From NCBI RefSeq assembly GCF_048213115.1, contig NZ_CP172404.1, forward strand, positions 1,860,001 to 1,924,000: DNA of 64,000 bases, given 5' to 3'. This DNA comes from Niveibacterium terrae. GTDB taxonomy: Bacteria > Pseudomonadota > Gammaproteobacteria > Burkholderiales > Rhodocyclaceae. The position numbers were made by a program, and so were the translations under genes. Below the pieces are notes generated by a model. The model was given only the letters and a program-made list of their open reading frames with translations. It had not been told where the DNA came from and ran no database searches. Each line of letters starts with the position of its first letter. Within the stretch, counting starts at the first letter, position 1. Of this stretch, positions 8,538-15,904 are shown piece after piece.

Positions 8538-8999
8538 ATGACCCGCCTCGCGGCCCCTATGGAAGAAGTCCGCAAAGTCGTTCTGATCGAGTTTACCCCC
8601 GCCCAGATGTTCGATCTGGTCGAAAACATCGAAGCCTACCCGGAATATCTGCCCTGGTGCAGCGCAGCCGAGGTCTTCTCGCGCACCGCGACGCATACCT
8701 CCGCCCGCATTCATGCCAGCTATCACGGCATGGGGGCCAGCATCGCCACCGAGAACGACAACGAGCGGCCGGCGAAGATCACGCTCAAACTGCGCGAAGG
8801 CCCTTTTCGGCGCTTCGAAGGCGAGTGGAAGTTCTCGCCCCTGGGCGATTCGGCCTGCAAGGTTGAACTGCGCATTGCCTACGAGTTCGCCAGCCGCATC
8901 GTCGGCAAGGCGATCGAACCCGTGTTCCAGCACATCTCCAACTCCCTCGTCGACGCGTTCATCAAGCGCGCCGAACAAATCTACGGCCCTCGCCAATGA
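8538..8999 (+). CDS. ratA: RatA/Coq10-type START-domain protein
   Basis: The 153-residue protein belongs to the polyketide cyclase/Coq10 START group. It has the usual VENIEAYPEYLPWC segment near the N-terminus and the C-terminal VDAFIKRAEQIYG helix. In E. coli the protein was described as a 50S-binding toxin (RatA), while the wider family binds ubiquinone, so the physiological role is debated. An alternative start at 8559 (MEEVRKVV) gives 146 residues and a better match to family length. It overlaps rnfH by 4 bp (ATGA) and lies opposite smpB, a very common arrangement in proteobacteria. Confidence 0.9.
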   Translation: MTRLAAPMEEVRKVVLIEFTPAQMFDLVENIEAYPEYLPWCSAAEVFSRTATHTSARIHASYHGMGASIATENDNERPAKITLKLREGPFRRFEGEWKFSPLGDSACKVELRIAYEFASRIVGKAIEPVFQHISNSLVDAFIKRAEQIYGPRQ

Positions 9000-9313
9000 C
9001 TGAAACTCTCGCAATCGAAGTCGTCTTCGCGCAGATGCGCCACGCCGATATTGTCCGCATCAAACTGCCCGAAGGCGCATCGGTCAAGGAGGCCGTCGAG
9101 GCTTCCGGCTTGCTGCAAAAACACCCCGAGATCGATCTGGATACCGGAAAGTTCGGCGTGTTCGGCAAACTCGTCAAGCCCGATACCGTGCTCAGGAGTG
9201 GCGACCGGGTCGAAATCTACCGGCCCCTGATCGCCGATCCGAAGGAAGTGCGGCGCCGTCGCGCCGAAGAGGGAAAGGTCATGAAGAAGGGCGGAGCGGA
9301 AGCCACGCCCTGA
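8996..9313 (+). CDS. rnfH: RnfH family protein (UPF0125)
   Basis: The 105-residue beta-grasp ubiquitin-like protein opens with IEVVFAQ, continues with VKEAVEASGLLQKHPEIDLD and ends with the diagnostic GDRVEIYRPLIADPKEVRRRRA. It overlaps ratA by 4 bp, so translation is probably coupled. The family is named for its association with Rnf genes in some bacteria and for the antitoxin-like partner of RatA (RatB/PasI), but no firm function is agreed. The Lys-rich tail after residue 90 is disordered. Confidence 0.93.
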   Translation: MTETLAIEVVFAQMRHADIVRIKLPEGASVKEAVEASGLLQKHPEIDLDTGKFGVFGKLVKPDTVLRSGDRVEIYRPLIADPKEVRRRRAEEGKVMKKGGAEATP

Positions 9314-9332
9314 GTTTCGTTCTGCAGCCGCC

Positions 9333-9782
9333 TCACTTGCCGCACTTGGCCTCGGCGAGGTCGGCGCGCGCCTTGCGGGTGAGTGCCGAACGCTCCTCGT
9401 CCGTGTAGTAGACGTTCTCGCCGCCGACGACGTGCGTGACCCGGATTCCCGACTCGAAAGTCTCCAGCCTCTGTTTGAGCTCGGCGCAGTACTGCCGCTT
9501 GGCGTCGTCGCGCTTCTTTTCCTCCGCCGACTTCTGTTCGGCGTCGGCCTTGGCCGCGCTCCGCTCCTTGAACGCGCGGTTCTTCTCGGCGAGCGAGCCG
9601 GCCGAAGCGGCGGGCTCGGGTGCTGGGGCGAGCTTTCCGCTCTTGATCTTTATCTTGTTGTCTGCGGGCGGCCGGTCGGAGTAGTGGGTGCGTCCGTCCT
9701 TGTCCTTCCACGAATAGATTTCACCGGCAAGGGCGCTGCAGGTAATCAGGGCCATCAGGGTCGATAGCAGGATGCGCTTCAT
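9333..9782 (-). CDS. DUF4124 domain-containing periplasmic protein
   Basis: The start at 9782 gives a 149-residue protein with a Sec signal peptide (MKRILLSTLMALITCSALAG). A DUF4124 module follows directly: EIYSWKDKDGRTHYSDRPP. A charged Ala/Lys/Glu-rich helix (about 55-110) precedes a C-terminal region with two Cys. DUF4124 is a short beta-rich envelope module, common in betaproteobacteria, with no defined activity. It is divergent from guaB and shares a 77-bp intergenic region containing a large palindrome. Confidence 0.85.
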   Translation of the reverse strand: MKRILLSTLMALITCSALAGEIYSWKDKDGRTHYSDRPPADNKIKIKSGKLAPAPEPAASAGSLAEKNRAFKERSAAKADAEQKSAEEKKRDDAKRQYCAELKQRLETFESGIRVTHVVGGENVYYTDEERSALTRKARADLAEAKCGK

Positions 9783-9800
9783 GTCAGGGCTCCGGAGAAG

Positions 9801-9824
9801 GATTTGCCGGGCACCCGGCAAATC
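9801..9824. promoter_or_regulatory. 24-bp near-perfect palindrome in the guaB / DUF4124 intergenic region
   Basis: GATTTGCCGGG (9801-9811) and CCCGGCAAATC (9814-9824) are perfect 11-bp arms around a central CA. It overlaps the -35 box and spacer of the guaB promoter, which is where a repressor operator would lie. It could also form a hairpin near the divergent gene's promoter. No known purine-regulator consensus is recognised. Confidence 0.6.
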
Positions 9825-9832
9825 TGTATGAT
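9804..9832 (+). promoter_or_regulatory. Sigma-70-type promoter of guaB
   Basis: TTGCCG (9804-9809), a 17-bp spacer and TATGAT (9827-9832) give a well-spaced promoter. The predicted start site is near 9839-9840, about 20 nt before the guaB start codon. The -35 box lies inside the palindrome. Confidence 0.65.
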
Positions 9833-9859
9833 ATTGCTTTGCCCGAAAGGATAAAAGCC

Positions 9860-11320
9860 ATGCGACTCGTCAGGAAGGCTCTGACGTTCGACGACGTCCT
9901 TCTCGTCCCCGCTCATTCCAATGTCCTCCCCCGCGAAGTCAGCCTTGCCACGCAACTGACCCGCAATATCCGGCTCAACATCCCGCTGATTTCCTCCGCG
10001 ATGGATACGGTCACGGAGTCCCGCCTCGCGATCGCGCTGGCGCAGGAAGGGGGGATGGGGATCATCCACAAGAACATGAGTTCGAAGCAGCAAGCCCGCG
10101 AAGTTTCGCGCGTCAAGCGCTTCGAGTCCGGCGTTCTGAAAGATCCGATCACAATTCCGCCGCAGATGAGCGTGCGTGAAGTGATCGAACTGACCCGCTC
10201 CCACCACATCTCCGGTTTCCCGGTCGTCGAAGGCCGCAAGGTCGTCGGCATCGTCACGAACCGCGATCTGCGCTTCGAGCCCGAGCTCGACCAGCCCGTC
10301 TCGTCGATCATGACGCCGCGTTCGCGCCTGATCTTCGTCCGCGAAGGCGCTTCTCTTGAAGATGCGCGCTCGCTGATGCACAAGAACCGCCTGGAACGCG
10401 TTCTGGTCCTCAACGATGCCGATGAGCTGTGCGGCCTCGTGACGGTCAAGGACATGATGAAGGCAACCGAGCATCCGCTCGCGGCCAAGGACGACACCGG
10501 CCGGCTGCGTGTCGGTGCCGCGATCAGCGTCGGCGAAGGCACGGAAGAACGCGCCGAACTGCTCGCCGAAGCAGGCGTCGACGTTCTGGTCGTCGATACC
10601 GCGCACGGCCACTCGCAGGGGGTTCTCGACCGCGTCAGCTGGGTCAAGCGCAACTTCCCGCAGGTCCAGGTGATCGGCGGAAACATCGCGACCGCCGCGG
10701 CCGCGAAGGCGTTGGCCGATGCTGGCGCCGACGGCGTCAAGGTCGGCATCGGACCGGGTTCGATCTGCACGACGCGGATCGTTGCCGGGGTCGGTGTTCC
10801 GCAGATCACCGCGATCGATCAGGTTGCCCAGGCTCTGTCCGGCACCCGGATTCCGCTGATCGCCGACGGTGGCATCCGCTTCTCCGGTGACATTTCGAAG
10901 GCGATCGCCGCAGGCGCTTCCTGCGTGATGCTCGGAGGCTTGTTCGCCGGCACTGAAGAGGCTCCGGGCGAGACCGTGCTGTTCCAGGGCCGCTCCTACA
11001 AGAGCTACCGCGGCATGGGCTCGCTCGCCGCGATGCAGCAGGGTTCCAGCGACCGCTACTTCCAGGACAACGAGCACGACGCCGAGAAGCTGGTGCCGGA
11101 AGGCATCGAAGGCCGCGTCCCCTATAAGGGCCCGGTCGTTGCCGTGATCCATCAGCTGATGGGCGGTTTGCGCTCGTCGATGGGCTATCTCGGTTGCGCG
11201 ACGGTTGCCGACGTGCACGAGAAGGCCGAGTTCGTCGAGATCACCGCTGCGGGCATCCGCGAGTCTCACGTCCACGACGTGCAGATCACCAAGGAAGCAC
11301 CCAACTACCACGTCGACTGA
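9860..11320 (+). CDS. guaB: Inosine-5'-monophosphate dehydrogenase
   Basis: The 486-residue enzyme oxidises IMP to XMP with NAD+, the committed step of GMP synthesis. The catalytic barrel is interrupted by two CBS domains (about 95-205), from KDPITIPPQMSV onward. The active-site loop carries the catalytic Cys in GPGSICTTR, and the flap contains YRGMGSLAAM. The start MRLVRKALTFDDVLL matches the family; an in-frame ATG seven codons upstream is less likely. guaA follows 94 bp downstream, but an intrinsic terminator sits between them, so coupling of the two genes may be partial. Confidence 0.97.
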   Translation: MRLVRKALTFDDVLLVPAHSNVLPREVSLATQLTRNIRLNIPLISSAMDTVTESRLAIALAQEGGMGIIHKNMSSKQQAREVSRVKRFESGVLKDPITIPPQMSVREVIELTRSHHISGFPVVEGRKVVGIVTNRDLRFEPELDQPVSSIMTPRSRLIFVREGASLEDARSLMHKNRLERVLVLNDADELCGLVTVKDMMKATEHPLAAKDDTGRLRVGAAISVGEGTEERAELLAEAGVDVLVVDTAHGHSQGVLDRVSWVKRNFPQVQVIGGNIATAAAAKALADAGADGVKVGIGPGSICTTRIVAGVGVPQITAIDQVAQALSGTRIPLIADGGIRFSGDISKAIAAGASCVMLGGLFAGTEEAPGETVLFQGRSYKSYRGMGSLAAMQQGSSDRYFQDNEHDAEKLVPEGIEGRVPYKGPVVAVIHQLMGGLRSSMGYLGCATVADVHEKAEFVEITAAGIRESHVHDVQITKEAPNYHVD

Positions 11321-11343
11321 GAAGCTCCTTTCCCGGAAGCGTG

Positions 11344-11377
11344 CGAGGTGGCCGGCTCATGCCGGCCTCCTCGTTTT
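11344..11377 (+). terminator. Intrinsic terminator between guaB and guaA
   Basis: A stem of CGAGG and GGCCGGC (from 11344) closes over a TCAT loop with GCCGGCC and CCTCG, followed by TTTT. Each arm contains one unpaired T. guaA therefore needs either read-through or its own promoter. Confidence 0.75.
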
Positions 11378-11414
11378 CGATCCCGCTCTAAGCTGACCCC
11401 ATTAAGGCCATGCC

Positions 11415-12998
11415 ATGCACGACAAGATCCTGATCCTCGACTTCGGCTCCCAAGTCACCCAACTGATCGCGCGCCGCGTCCGTGAAGCGAACGTGTTCTG
11501 CGAGATCCATCCCTGCGACGTGTCCGACGACTTCGTCCGCGCCTACGGTGCGAAGGGCGTGATCCTCTCCGGCAGCCACATGTCGGCCTACGAGGAAGCG
11601 AACGACAAGGCCCCCGCGGCCGTGTTCGAGCTGGGCGTTCCCGTGCTCGGAATCTGCTACGGCATGCAGACGATGGCGCTGCAGTTGGGCGGCGGAGTCG
11701 AAGCGGGCAAGGTCCGTGAGTTCGGCTATGCGGAAGTGCGCGCCGAAGGCCAGACCCGCCTGCTCGCCGGCATCGAGGATTTCCGCAGCGCGAGCGGTGA
11801 GCCGATGCTCAAGGTCTGGATGAGCCACGGTGACAAGGTCTCGGCGCTGCCTCCCGGCTTCTCGCTGATGGCCTCGACCCCGTCCTGCCCGATCGCGGCG
11901 ATGGCTGACGAGAAGCGCGGTTTCTACGGCGTCCAGTTCCACCCCGAAGTCACGCATACGGTCCAGGGCACGGCGCTGATCCAGCGCTTCGTCCGTGACA
12001 TCTGCGCCGCGAAGCCCGACTGGGTCATGGGCGACTACATCGCCGAGGCGGTCGCGAAGATCCGCGAGCAGGTCGGTTCCGACGAAGTGATCCTGGGCCT
12101 GTCGGGCGGTGTCGACTCCTCGGTTGCCGCGGCGCTGATCCACCGCGCGATCGGCGATCAGCTGACCTGCGTCTTCGTCGACAACGGCCTGCTGCGCCTG
12201 AACGAAGCCGACATGGTCATGGACATGTTCGCCCGCAACATGGGCGTCAAGGTGATCCACGTCGATGCGAGCGAACAATTCCTCGGCAAGCTCGCCGGCG
12301 TCTCCGACCCGGAAGCCAAGCGCAAGATCATCGGCCGCGAGTTCGTCGAAGTGTTCCAGACCGAGTCCGCGAAGCTCGCGAACGCGAAGTGGCTCGCCCA
12401 GGGCACGATCTACCCGGACGTGATCGAGTCGGCCGGCGCGAAGTCGAAGAAGGCGACGACGATCAAGAGCCACCACAACGTCGGTGGCCTGCCCGATACG
12501 CTGCATCTGAAGCTGCTCGAACCGCTGCGCGAGCTGTTCAAGGACGAAGTGCGCGCGCTGGGCGTCGCGCTGGGCCTGCCGCCCTCGATGGTCTATCGCC
12601 ACCCGTTCCCGGGGCCGGGCCTCGGCGTGCGCATCCTCGGCGAAGTGAAGAAGGACTACGCGGATCTGCTGCGCCGCGCCGACGCGATCTTCATCGAAGA
12701 GCTGCGTGCGACCGTCGACGAGAACTCGGGCAAGAACTGGTACGACCTGACCAGCCAGGCCTTCGCGGTCTTCCTGCCGGTCAAGAGCGTCGGCGTGATG
12801 GGCGACGGCCGCACCTACGATTACGTCGTTGCGCTGCGCGCGGTGCAGACCCAGGACTTCATGACCGCGCACTGGGCGCATCTGCCCTATGAGCTGCTCG
12901 GAAAAGTCAGCAACCGGATCATCAACGAAGTGCGCGGCATCAACCGCGTCGTCTACGATGTCTCCGGCAAGCCGCCCGCGACGATCGAGTGGGAGTGA
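11415..12998 (+). CDS. guaA: GMP synthase (glutamine-hydrolysing)
   Basis: The 527-residue enzyme converts XMP to GMP with ATP and glutamine. The N-terminal class I amidotransferase domain has the nucleophile Cys in GICYGMQ and the His-Glu pair in FHPEVTH. The ATP-pyrophosphatase domain has the P-loop SGGVDSS near residue 235. The C-terminal dimerisation domain ends with the conserved IEWE. It shares the guanine pathway with guaB immediately upstream. A strong terminator follows 33 bp after the stop. Confidence 0.97.
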   Translation: MHDKILILDFGSQVTQLIARRVREANVFCEIHPCDVSDDFVRAYGAKGVILSGSHMSAYEEANDKAPAAVFELGVPVLGICYGMQTMALQLGGGVEAGKVREFGYAEVRAEGQTRLLAGIEDFRSASGEPMLKVWMSHGDKVSALPPGFSLMASTPSCPIAAMADEKRGFYGVQFHPEVTHTVQGTALIQRFVRDICAAKPDWVMGDYIAEAVAKIREQVGSDEVILGLSGGVDSSVAAALIHRAIGDQLTCVFVDNGLLRLNEADMVMDMFARNMGVKVIHVDASEQFLGKLAGVSDPEAKRKIIGREFVEVFQTESAKLANAKWLAQGTIYPDVIESAGAKSKKATTIKSHHNVGGLPDTLHLKLLEPLRELFKDEVRALGVALGLPPSMVYRHPFPGPGLGVRILGEVKKDYADLLRRADAIFIEELRATVDENSGKNWYDLTSQAFAVFLPVKSVGVMGDGRTYDYVVALRAVQTQDFMTAHWAHLPYELLGKVSNRIINEVRGINRVVYDVSGKPPATIEWE

Positions 12999-13031
12999 TC
13001 CCGGCTTCGCAGATCCGGCTCCGTGCCCCAG

Positions 13032-13060
13032 AAAAAGCCCGCAGCGATGCGGGCTTTTTT
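13032..13060 (+). terminator. Intrinsic terminator after guaA
   Basis: AAAAAGCCCGCA, loop GCGA, TGCGGGCTTTTTT. The flanking A and T tracts make it bidirectional in form. Confidence 0.9.
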
Positions 13061-13135
13061 GCGTCTGGAGATTCTGTCTGCAGGGGAGGGGGGATGCGTC
13101 TGCCGCGTTTGAGCCGCGACGCTGTGCTGTCGCAT

Positions 13136-13190
13136 AATCGATTTTGCGCAAAAGTCCCGATTTCTAATCGTTTTTGCGCAACGATAATCG
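13136..13190. repeat. Helically phased direct repeats upstream of a small membrane-protein gene
   Basis: AATCGATTTTGCGCAA (13136-13151) and AATCGTTTTTGCGCAA (13166-13181) match at 15 of 16 bases and start exactly 30 bp apart. A third partial copy, AATCG, starts at 13186, 20 bp later. Spacings of about three and two DNA turns put all copies on one face of the helix, as for cooperative binding of an activator such as an AraC-type protein (inference). The gene at 13304 is the only nearby downstream target. Confidence 0.55.
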
Positions 13191-13303
13191 ATCGTCGGAC
13201 TTCTGGATCGAATCTACACGTTTTCTGGCGTGCACCAGGGAAGCGCTATCCGGTGCGCAGGCGATGGAATCTGAAGTTCTGACGGTTTCTCAAGGAGGGC
13301 ACG

Positions 13304-13552
13304 ATGCCCGAGAGCAAGAAGTACTGGTTCCCGAAGAAGCGCTACGGTTGGGGCTGGGGGCTTCCGGTCGCGTGGCAGGGCTGGCTCGTTCTGGCGATCT
13401 ACGCCGTCCTGCTCGCCGTCGGCGCCGCCGAACTGTTGCCCGAGCGAGGTCCCGCGGTCTTCCTGACCTATTCAGGACTCGTCACGCTGGTGCTGATCGC
13501 GATCTGCTGGATCAAGGGCGAGCCGCCGCAGTGGAAGTGGGGGGATCGGTGA
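13304..13552 (+). CDS. Small two-helix membrane protein, function unknown
   Basis: The 82-residue protein starts with a basic aromatic segment (KKYWFPKKRYGWGWGLP). It has two predicted transmembrane helices (about 22-41 and 51-68) and ends with a Trp-rich tail (PPQWKWGDR). An excellent Shine-Dalgarno sequence (AAGGAGG) lies seven bases before the start. The conserved-looking FPKKRYGWGWGLP opening is familiar from small inner-membrane proteins of proteobacteria, but I know no assigned function. It is monocistronic, preceded by phased direct repeats and followed by a strong terminator. Confidence 0.7.
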   Translation: MPESKKYWFPKKRYGWGWGLPVAWQGWLVLAIYAVLLAVGAAELLPERGPAVFLTYSGLVTLVLIAICWIKGEPPQWKWGDR

Positions 13553-13571
13553 GAGACCTGTTCCTCCAGAG

Positions 13572-13596
13572 ATGATCGAAGGCAAGGCCTGAGCCC
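13572..13596 (+). repeat. Short dispersed repeat, copy 1
   Basis: ATGATCGAAGGCAAGGCCTG followed by AGCCC. It matches the segment at 13993-14017 at 22 of 25 positions. Confidence 0.5.
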
Positions 13597-13635
13597 GTTG
13601 ATTTCCCCGTTCCGCCCAGAGCCTGAAGAAACACC

Positions 13636-13665
13636 CGAGAAGCCCGCAGCGATGCGGGCTTCTCG
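13636..13665 (+). terminator. Perfect hairpin after the small membrane-protein gene
   Basis: A 13-bp perfect stem (CGAGAAGCCCGCA / TGCGGGCTTCTCG) with a GCGA loop. Its core is identical to the guaA terminator core, but no long T tract follows. Confidence 0.65.
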
Positions 13666-13992
13666 CATTCGGAGCATGCCTGCCAGGTTGCTGACGTGTG
13701 CCGGCGCGGCCGGTGATCCAGGGGAGGGGGCGAGTCGGTGGTCAAAGCGCCGGTCGTGACGCGGCAGCGTGCGGCGCCGAGATCGACCTCGGAGACGACT
13801 CCGGGGCGGATCAGGCTTTCAAGGCGGCGGGAGTGGACGGAGGTGGGTTCCATGCCTGCGAGGATGGCGCGCGCGGGTGGGCCTGGTGGTCTGCGTGTTG
13901 TGGCGGGTGACGACACAACATCAGAAGGCGCATACTGCACAGCGCTGAATCGATAGCGTTGGGCGGGTGGTTGGGGTTTGAGTTAGATCAAA

Positions 13993-14017
13993 ATGATCGA
14001 AAGCAAGACCTGACCCC
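13993..14017 (+). repeat. Short dispersed repeat, copy 2
   Basis: ATGATCGAAAGCAAGACCTG followed by ACCCC. It is similar to 13572-13596. The AGCAAGACCTGACCCC core resembles repetitive extragenic sequence that I associate with the edges of mobile DNA in betaproteobacteria (recollection, not checked). Confidence 0.5.
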
Positions 14018-14044
14018 AAGGGTTTTATGACCCCAAGGGTTTTA
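14011..14044 (+). repeat. 17-bp perfect tandem duplication
   Basis: TGACCCCAAGGGTTTTA occurs twice head to tail (14011-14027 and 14028-14044), ending 27 bp before the left cassette junction. Confidence 0.9.
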
Positions 14045-14059
14045 GGCGGCAAAACTGAT

Positions 14060-14077
14060 CCCTATAACAAGTTATGC
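14060..14077 (+). other. Left cassette junction (attI-like or degenerate attC end)
   Basis: CCCTATAACAAG (14060-14071) directly precedes TTATGC (14072-14077). The G^TT junction and the A-rich bases before it resemble the simple-site end of an attI (class 1: CCTAAAACAAAG^TTRRRY). No pairing left half of an attC is visible upstream. GTTATGC here matches the R'' box of the attC at 15530 in 6 of 7 positions as its reverse complement, as expected for the two ends of one cassette. Confidence 0.5.
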
Positions 14078-15590
14078 CTTAGAGGTACACAGCGCATGAG
14101 TTCGCCACCTCGTCTATTCATTTCTTATAGCTGGTCAACGTCCGAGCACGAGCAGTGGGTCATTGATCTAGCAACAGAGCTAGTAAACAGTGGCGTAGAT
14201 GTGGTCTTAGATAAGTGGGATTTGCGCGAAGGCCACGATTCCATTGCGTTCATGGAAAAGATGGTTACTGACCCATCAATATCAAAGGTCATCCTTGTAT
14301 GCGATCAGGTCTACGCAAGCAAGGCCGATGATAGATCAGGCGGCGTCGGAACTGAAACTCAGATCATTTCCGCTGAAGTCTACGCAAAGCAGTCTCAAGA
14401 TAAGTTCGTCGCAGTTATCGCTGAAAAGAGCGATGCAGGCAAACCCTACTTACCCGCCTATTACAAGTCACGCATCTACGTTGATCTTAGCGAGATTGAC
14501 CGTTATTCAGAGAACTTCGAAAAGCTCTTGCGCTGGATATTCGACAAGCCGTTATACATGAAGCCGGAAATAGGAAAACCACCGTCATTTATCATTGAAC
14601 CCGATGCGCCTGCGCTGGGAACCAGCGCGCTCGCAAAACGGGTTATTGAAGGCATTAAATCTGAAAAGGGCTATGCACGTGGCGCCCTTGATGAATACCT
14701 TTCCCTTTTCTCGGAACATCTCGAACGATTTCGCATTGCCGGCGGCGAGGGTGAAATGGATGATCGGGTAGTGAAGTCAATTGAGGACTTTACTCCTTCA
14801 CGCAACGAACTGATTCAGATAGTCACGGCGCTTGCGCAGTATGCCGACCCACAAACGTATGTGCCGCGTATTCATAGGTTCTTTGAATCCCTTGTGCCAT
14901 ATCTTTCACGCCCGCCGCAGATAACCCAGTGGATCGATGTGGATTTCGACAACTTTAAATTCATTGTTCATGAGCTGTTTCTTTATTCAATTGCGGTTCT
15001 CCTGCGCGGCGAGCACATTGAATCGGCTACATACCTGTTGTCTCAGCCGTACTATGTTCCGGGTAACTCTGATTGCGGCAAGAATGCAATTGTTAGCTAT
15101 ACGGTCTTCCGTGAACACATGAAGTCCTTGGATATTCGAAACCAACGACTCAAGAGCAATCGCCTCTCGATGAGGGCTGACCTTCTTGAGCAACGATCAA
15201 AGACTTCAGGTGTGCTGTTCCGATATGTCATGCAAGCAGATTTCGTTTGCTTTCTCCGTGCTGACTTGATTCGCACTGATAGCTACGACAGATGGTGGCC
15301 AGAGACATTGATTTACGCAGACAGGCATTACGGCCCGTTTGAATTATTTGCGAGGTCCGTGTCGAAAACCTACTTATCGCGCACCTTATCGCTTTTGGGG
15401 GTCGCCAGCCTAGATGAACTTAAAGCGAAGCTCGATGAGTACGCTTCCGGTAGAAGGAATCTCCCGCGATGGCAATTCGATTCCTTTGGTCCATCGACAT
15501 TGCTTGGTTTTGGTCAACTTGGTACAAAGGTATAACCCGGTAGTCAACCGGGTTTGCGCAAAAAAAAAGCGCGGACCGGTTGCTTCTGTG
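14072..15590 (+). mobile_element. Integron-type gene cassette 1 (SEFIR/TIR gene)
   Basis: The 1,519-bp unit runs from the junction G14071^T14072 to G15590^T15591. It contains a 24-nt leader with a Shine-Dalgarno sequence, one gene, and an attC-like site whose R'' box overlaps the stop codon. Base composition is clearly lower in GC than the surroundings. This compact single-gene layout is that of integron cassettes; the boundaries are inferred from the recombination-site architecture. Confidence 0.7.
14096..15535 (+). CDS. SEFIR/TIR-domain protein (cassette-encoded, putative defence effector)
   Basis: The 479-residue protein has an N-terminal SEFIR/TIR domain (about 1-165): RLFISYSWSTSEHEQWV, VVLDKWDLREGHD, ISKVILVCD and GGVGTETQIISAEVY, where the Glu is a candidate NADase residue. 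The C-terminal 300 residues are helical and match no family I recognise; they may sense a trigger or oligomerise. The start at 14096 has AGAGG ten bases upstream and lies 24 nt inside the cassette. A start at 14027 would read through the junction and is unlikely. Bacterial TIR proteins commonly degrade NAD+ or make signalling nucleotides during phage infection, so defence is an inference. Codon use is AT-richer than neighbouring genes, indicating transfer. Confidence 0.8.
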   Translation: MSSPPRLFISYSWSTSEHEQWVIDLATELVNSGVDVVLDKWDLREGHDSIAFMEKMVTDPSISKVILVCDQVYASKADDRSGGVGTETQIISAEVYAKQSQDKFVAVIAEKSDAGKPYLPAYYKSRIYVDLSEIDRYSENFEKLLRWIFDKPLYMKPEIGKPPSFIIEPDAPALGTSALAKRVIEGIKSEKGYARGALDEYLSLFSEHLERFRIAGGEGEMDDRVVKSIEDFTPSRNELIQIVTALAQYADPQTYVPRIHRFFESLVPYLSRPPQITQWIDVDFDNFKFIVHELFLYSIAVLLRGEHIESATYLLSQPYYVPGNSDCGKNAIVSYTVFREHMKSLDIRNQRLKSNRLSMRADLLEQRSKTSGVLFRYVMQADFVCFLRADLIRTDSYDRWWPETLIYADRHYGPFELFARSVSKTYLSRTLSLLGVASLDELKAKLDEYASGRRNLPRWQFDSFGPSTLLGFGQLGTKV

Positions 15591-15596
15591 TTAGAT
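15530..15596 (+). other. attC-like recombination site of cassette 1
   Basis: R'' GTATAAC (15530-15536) is followed by a 6-nt spacer. L'' GTCAACCGG (15543-15551) pairs with L' CCGGTTGC (15576-15583) with one extrahelical T. GCGC (15556-15559) pairs with GCGC (15569-15572) around nine A. A 6-nt spacer then leads to R' GTTAGAT (15590-15596). R'' matches the reverse complement of the cassette's own start (GTTATGC) at 6 of 7 bases. The first 20 bases can alternatively fold as a terminator-like hairpin (15534-15554). Confidence 0.72.
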
Positions 15597-15896
15597 GAAT
15601 TTAGGAGAAGTGCGCATGAAAGTATTTCTCAGCTGGTCTGGTCAGAGCAGCAAAGAAGTTGCCAACTTGCTTAGCGATTGGCTTTGCTGTGTGATTCAAG
15701 CCTCACGGCCTTGGATTTCAACAAGAGACCTTGATCGTGGCTCACTCTGGTTCGGCGAAATCAATGATCAGCTGAAAGATACAACGGTGGGCATCATCTG
15801 CCTTACCCAAGAGAACAAGACACGCCCTTGGATATTGTTTGAAGCAGGTGCACTAGCAAAAGGTCTTTCTACGTCGCGTGTTTGTACTTTGCTCGT

Positions 15897-15904
15897 CGAT
15901 TTGG
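15897..15904 (+). repeat. Target-site duplication, left copy
   Basis: CGATTTGG, identical to 17222-17229, directly flanks the left end of the IS. Confidence 0.9.

Larger units (their letters stand above)
13666..14071. other. Gene-poor left flank of the cassette region
   Basis: No reading frame here looks coding on either strand; in particular no integron integrase, recombinase or RAYT-type transposase is visible. The stretch is GC-rich up to about 13950, then drops in GC. Its only structure is the second copy of the short dispersed repeat, a 17-bp tandem duplication and the recombination-junction-like sequence at its right end. Confidence 0.6.

Noticed and set aside
13666..14071. Integron integrase or REP-associated transposase gene at the left of the cassettes
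   Set aside because: The frames here are short, Arg/Pro-rich and lack recombinase or transposase motifs.
14027..14095. Upstream start of the SEFIR gene at 14027
   Set aside because: It would begin inside the tandem repeat and read through the cassette junction; the start at 14096 has a ribosome binding site and the domain begins right after it.
15534..15554. Simple intrinsic terminator after the SEFIR gene
   Set aside because: AACCCGGT/ACCGGGTT can form a hairpin, but the wider symmetry (R and L boxes, extrahelical base, match to the cassette start) is better explained by attC; the two are not mutually exclusive.
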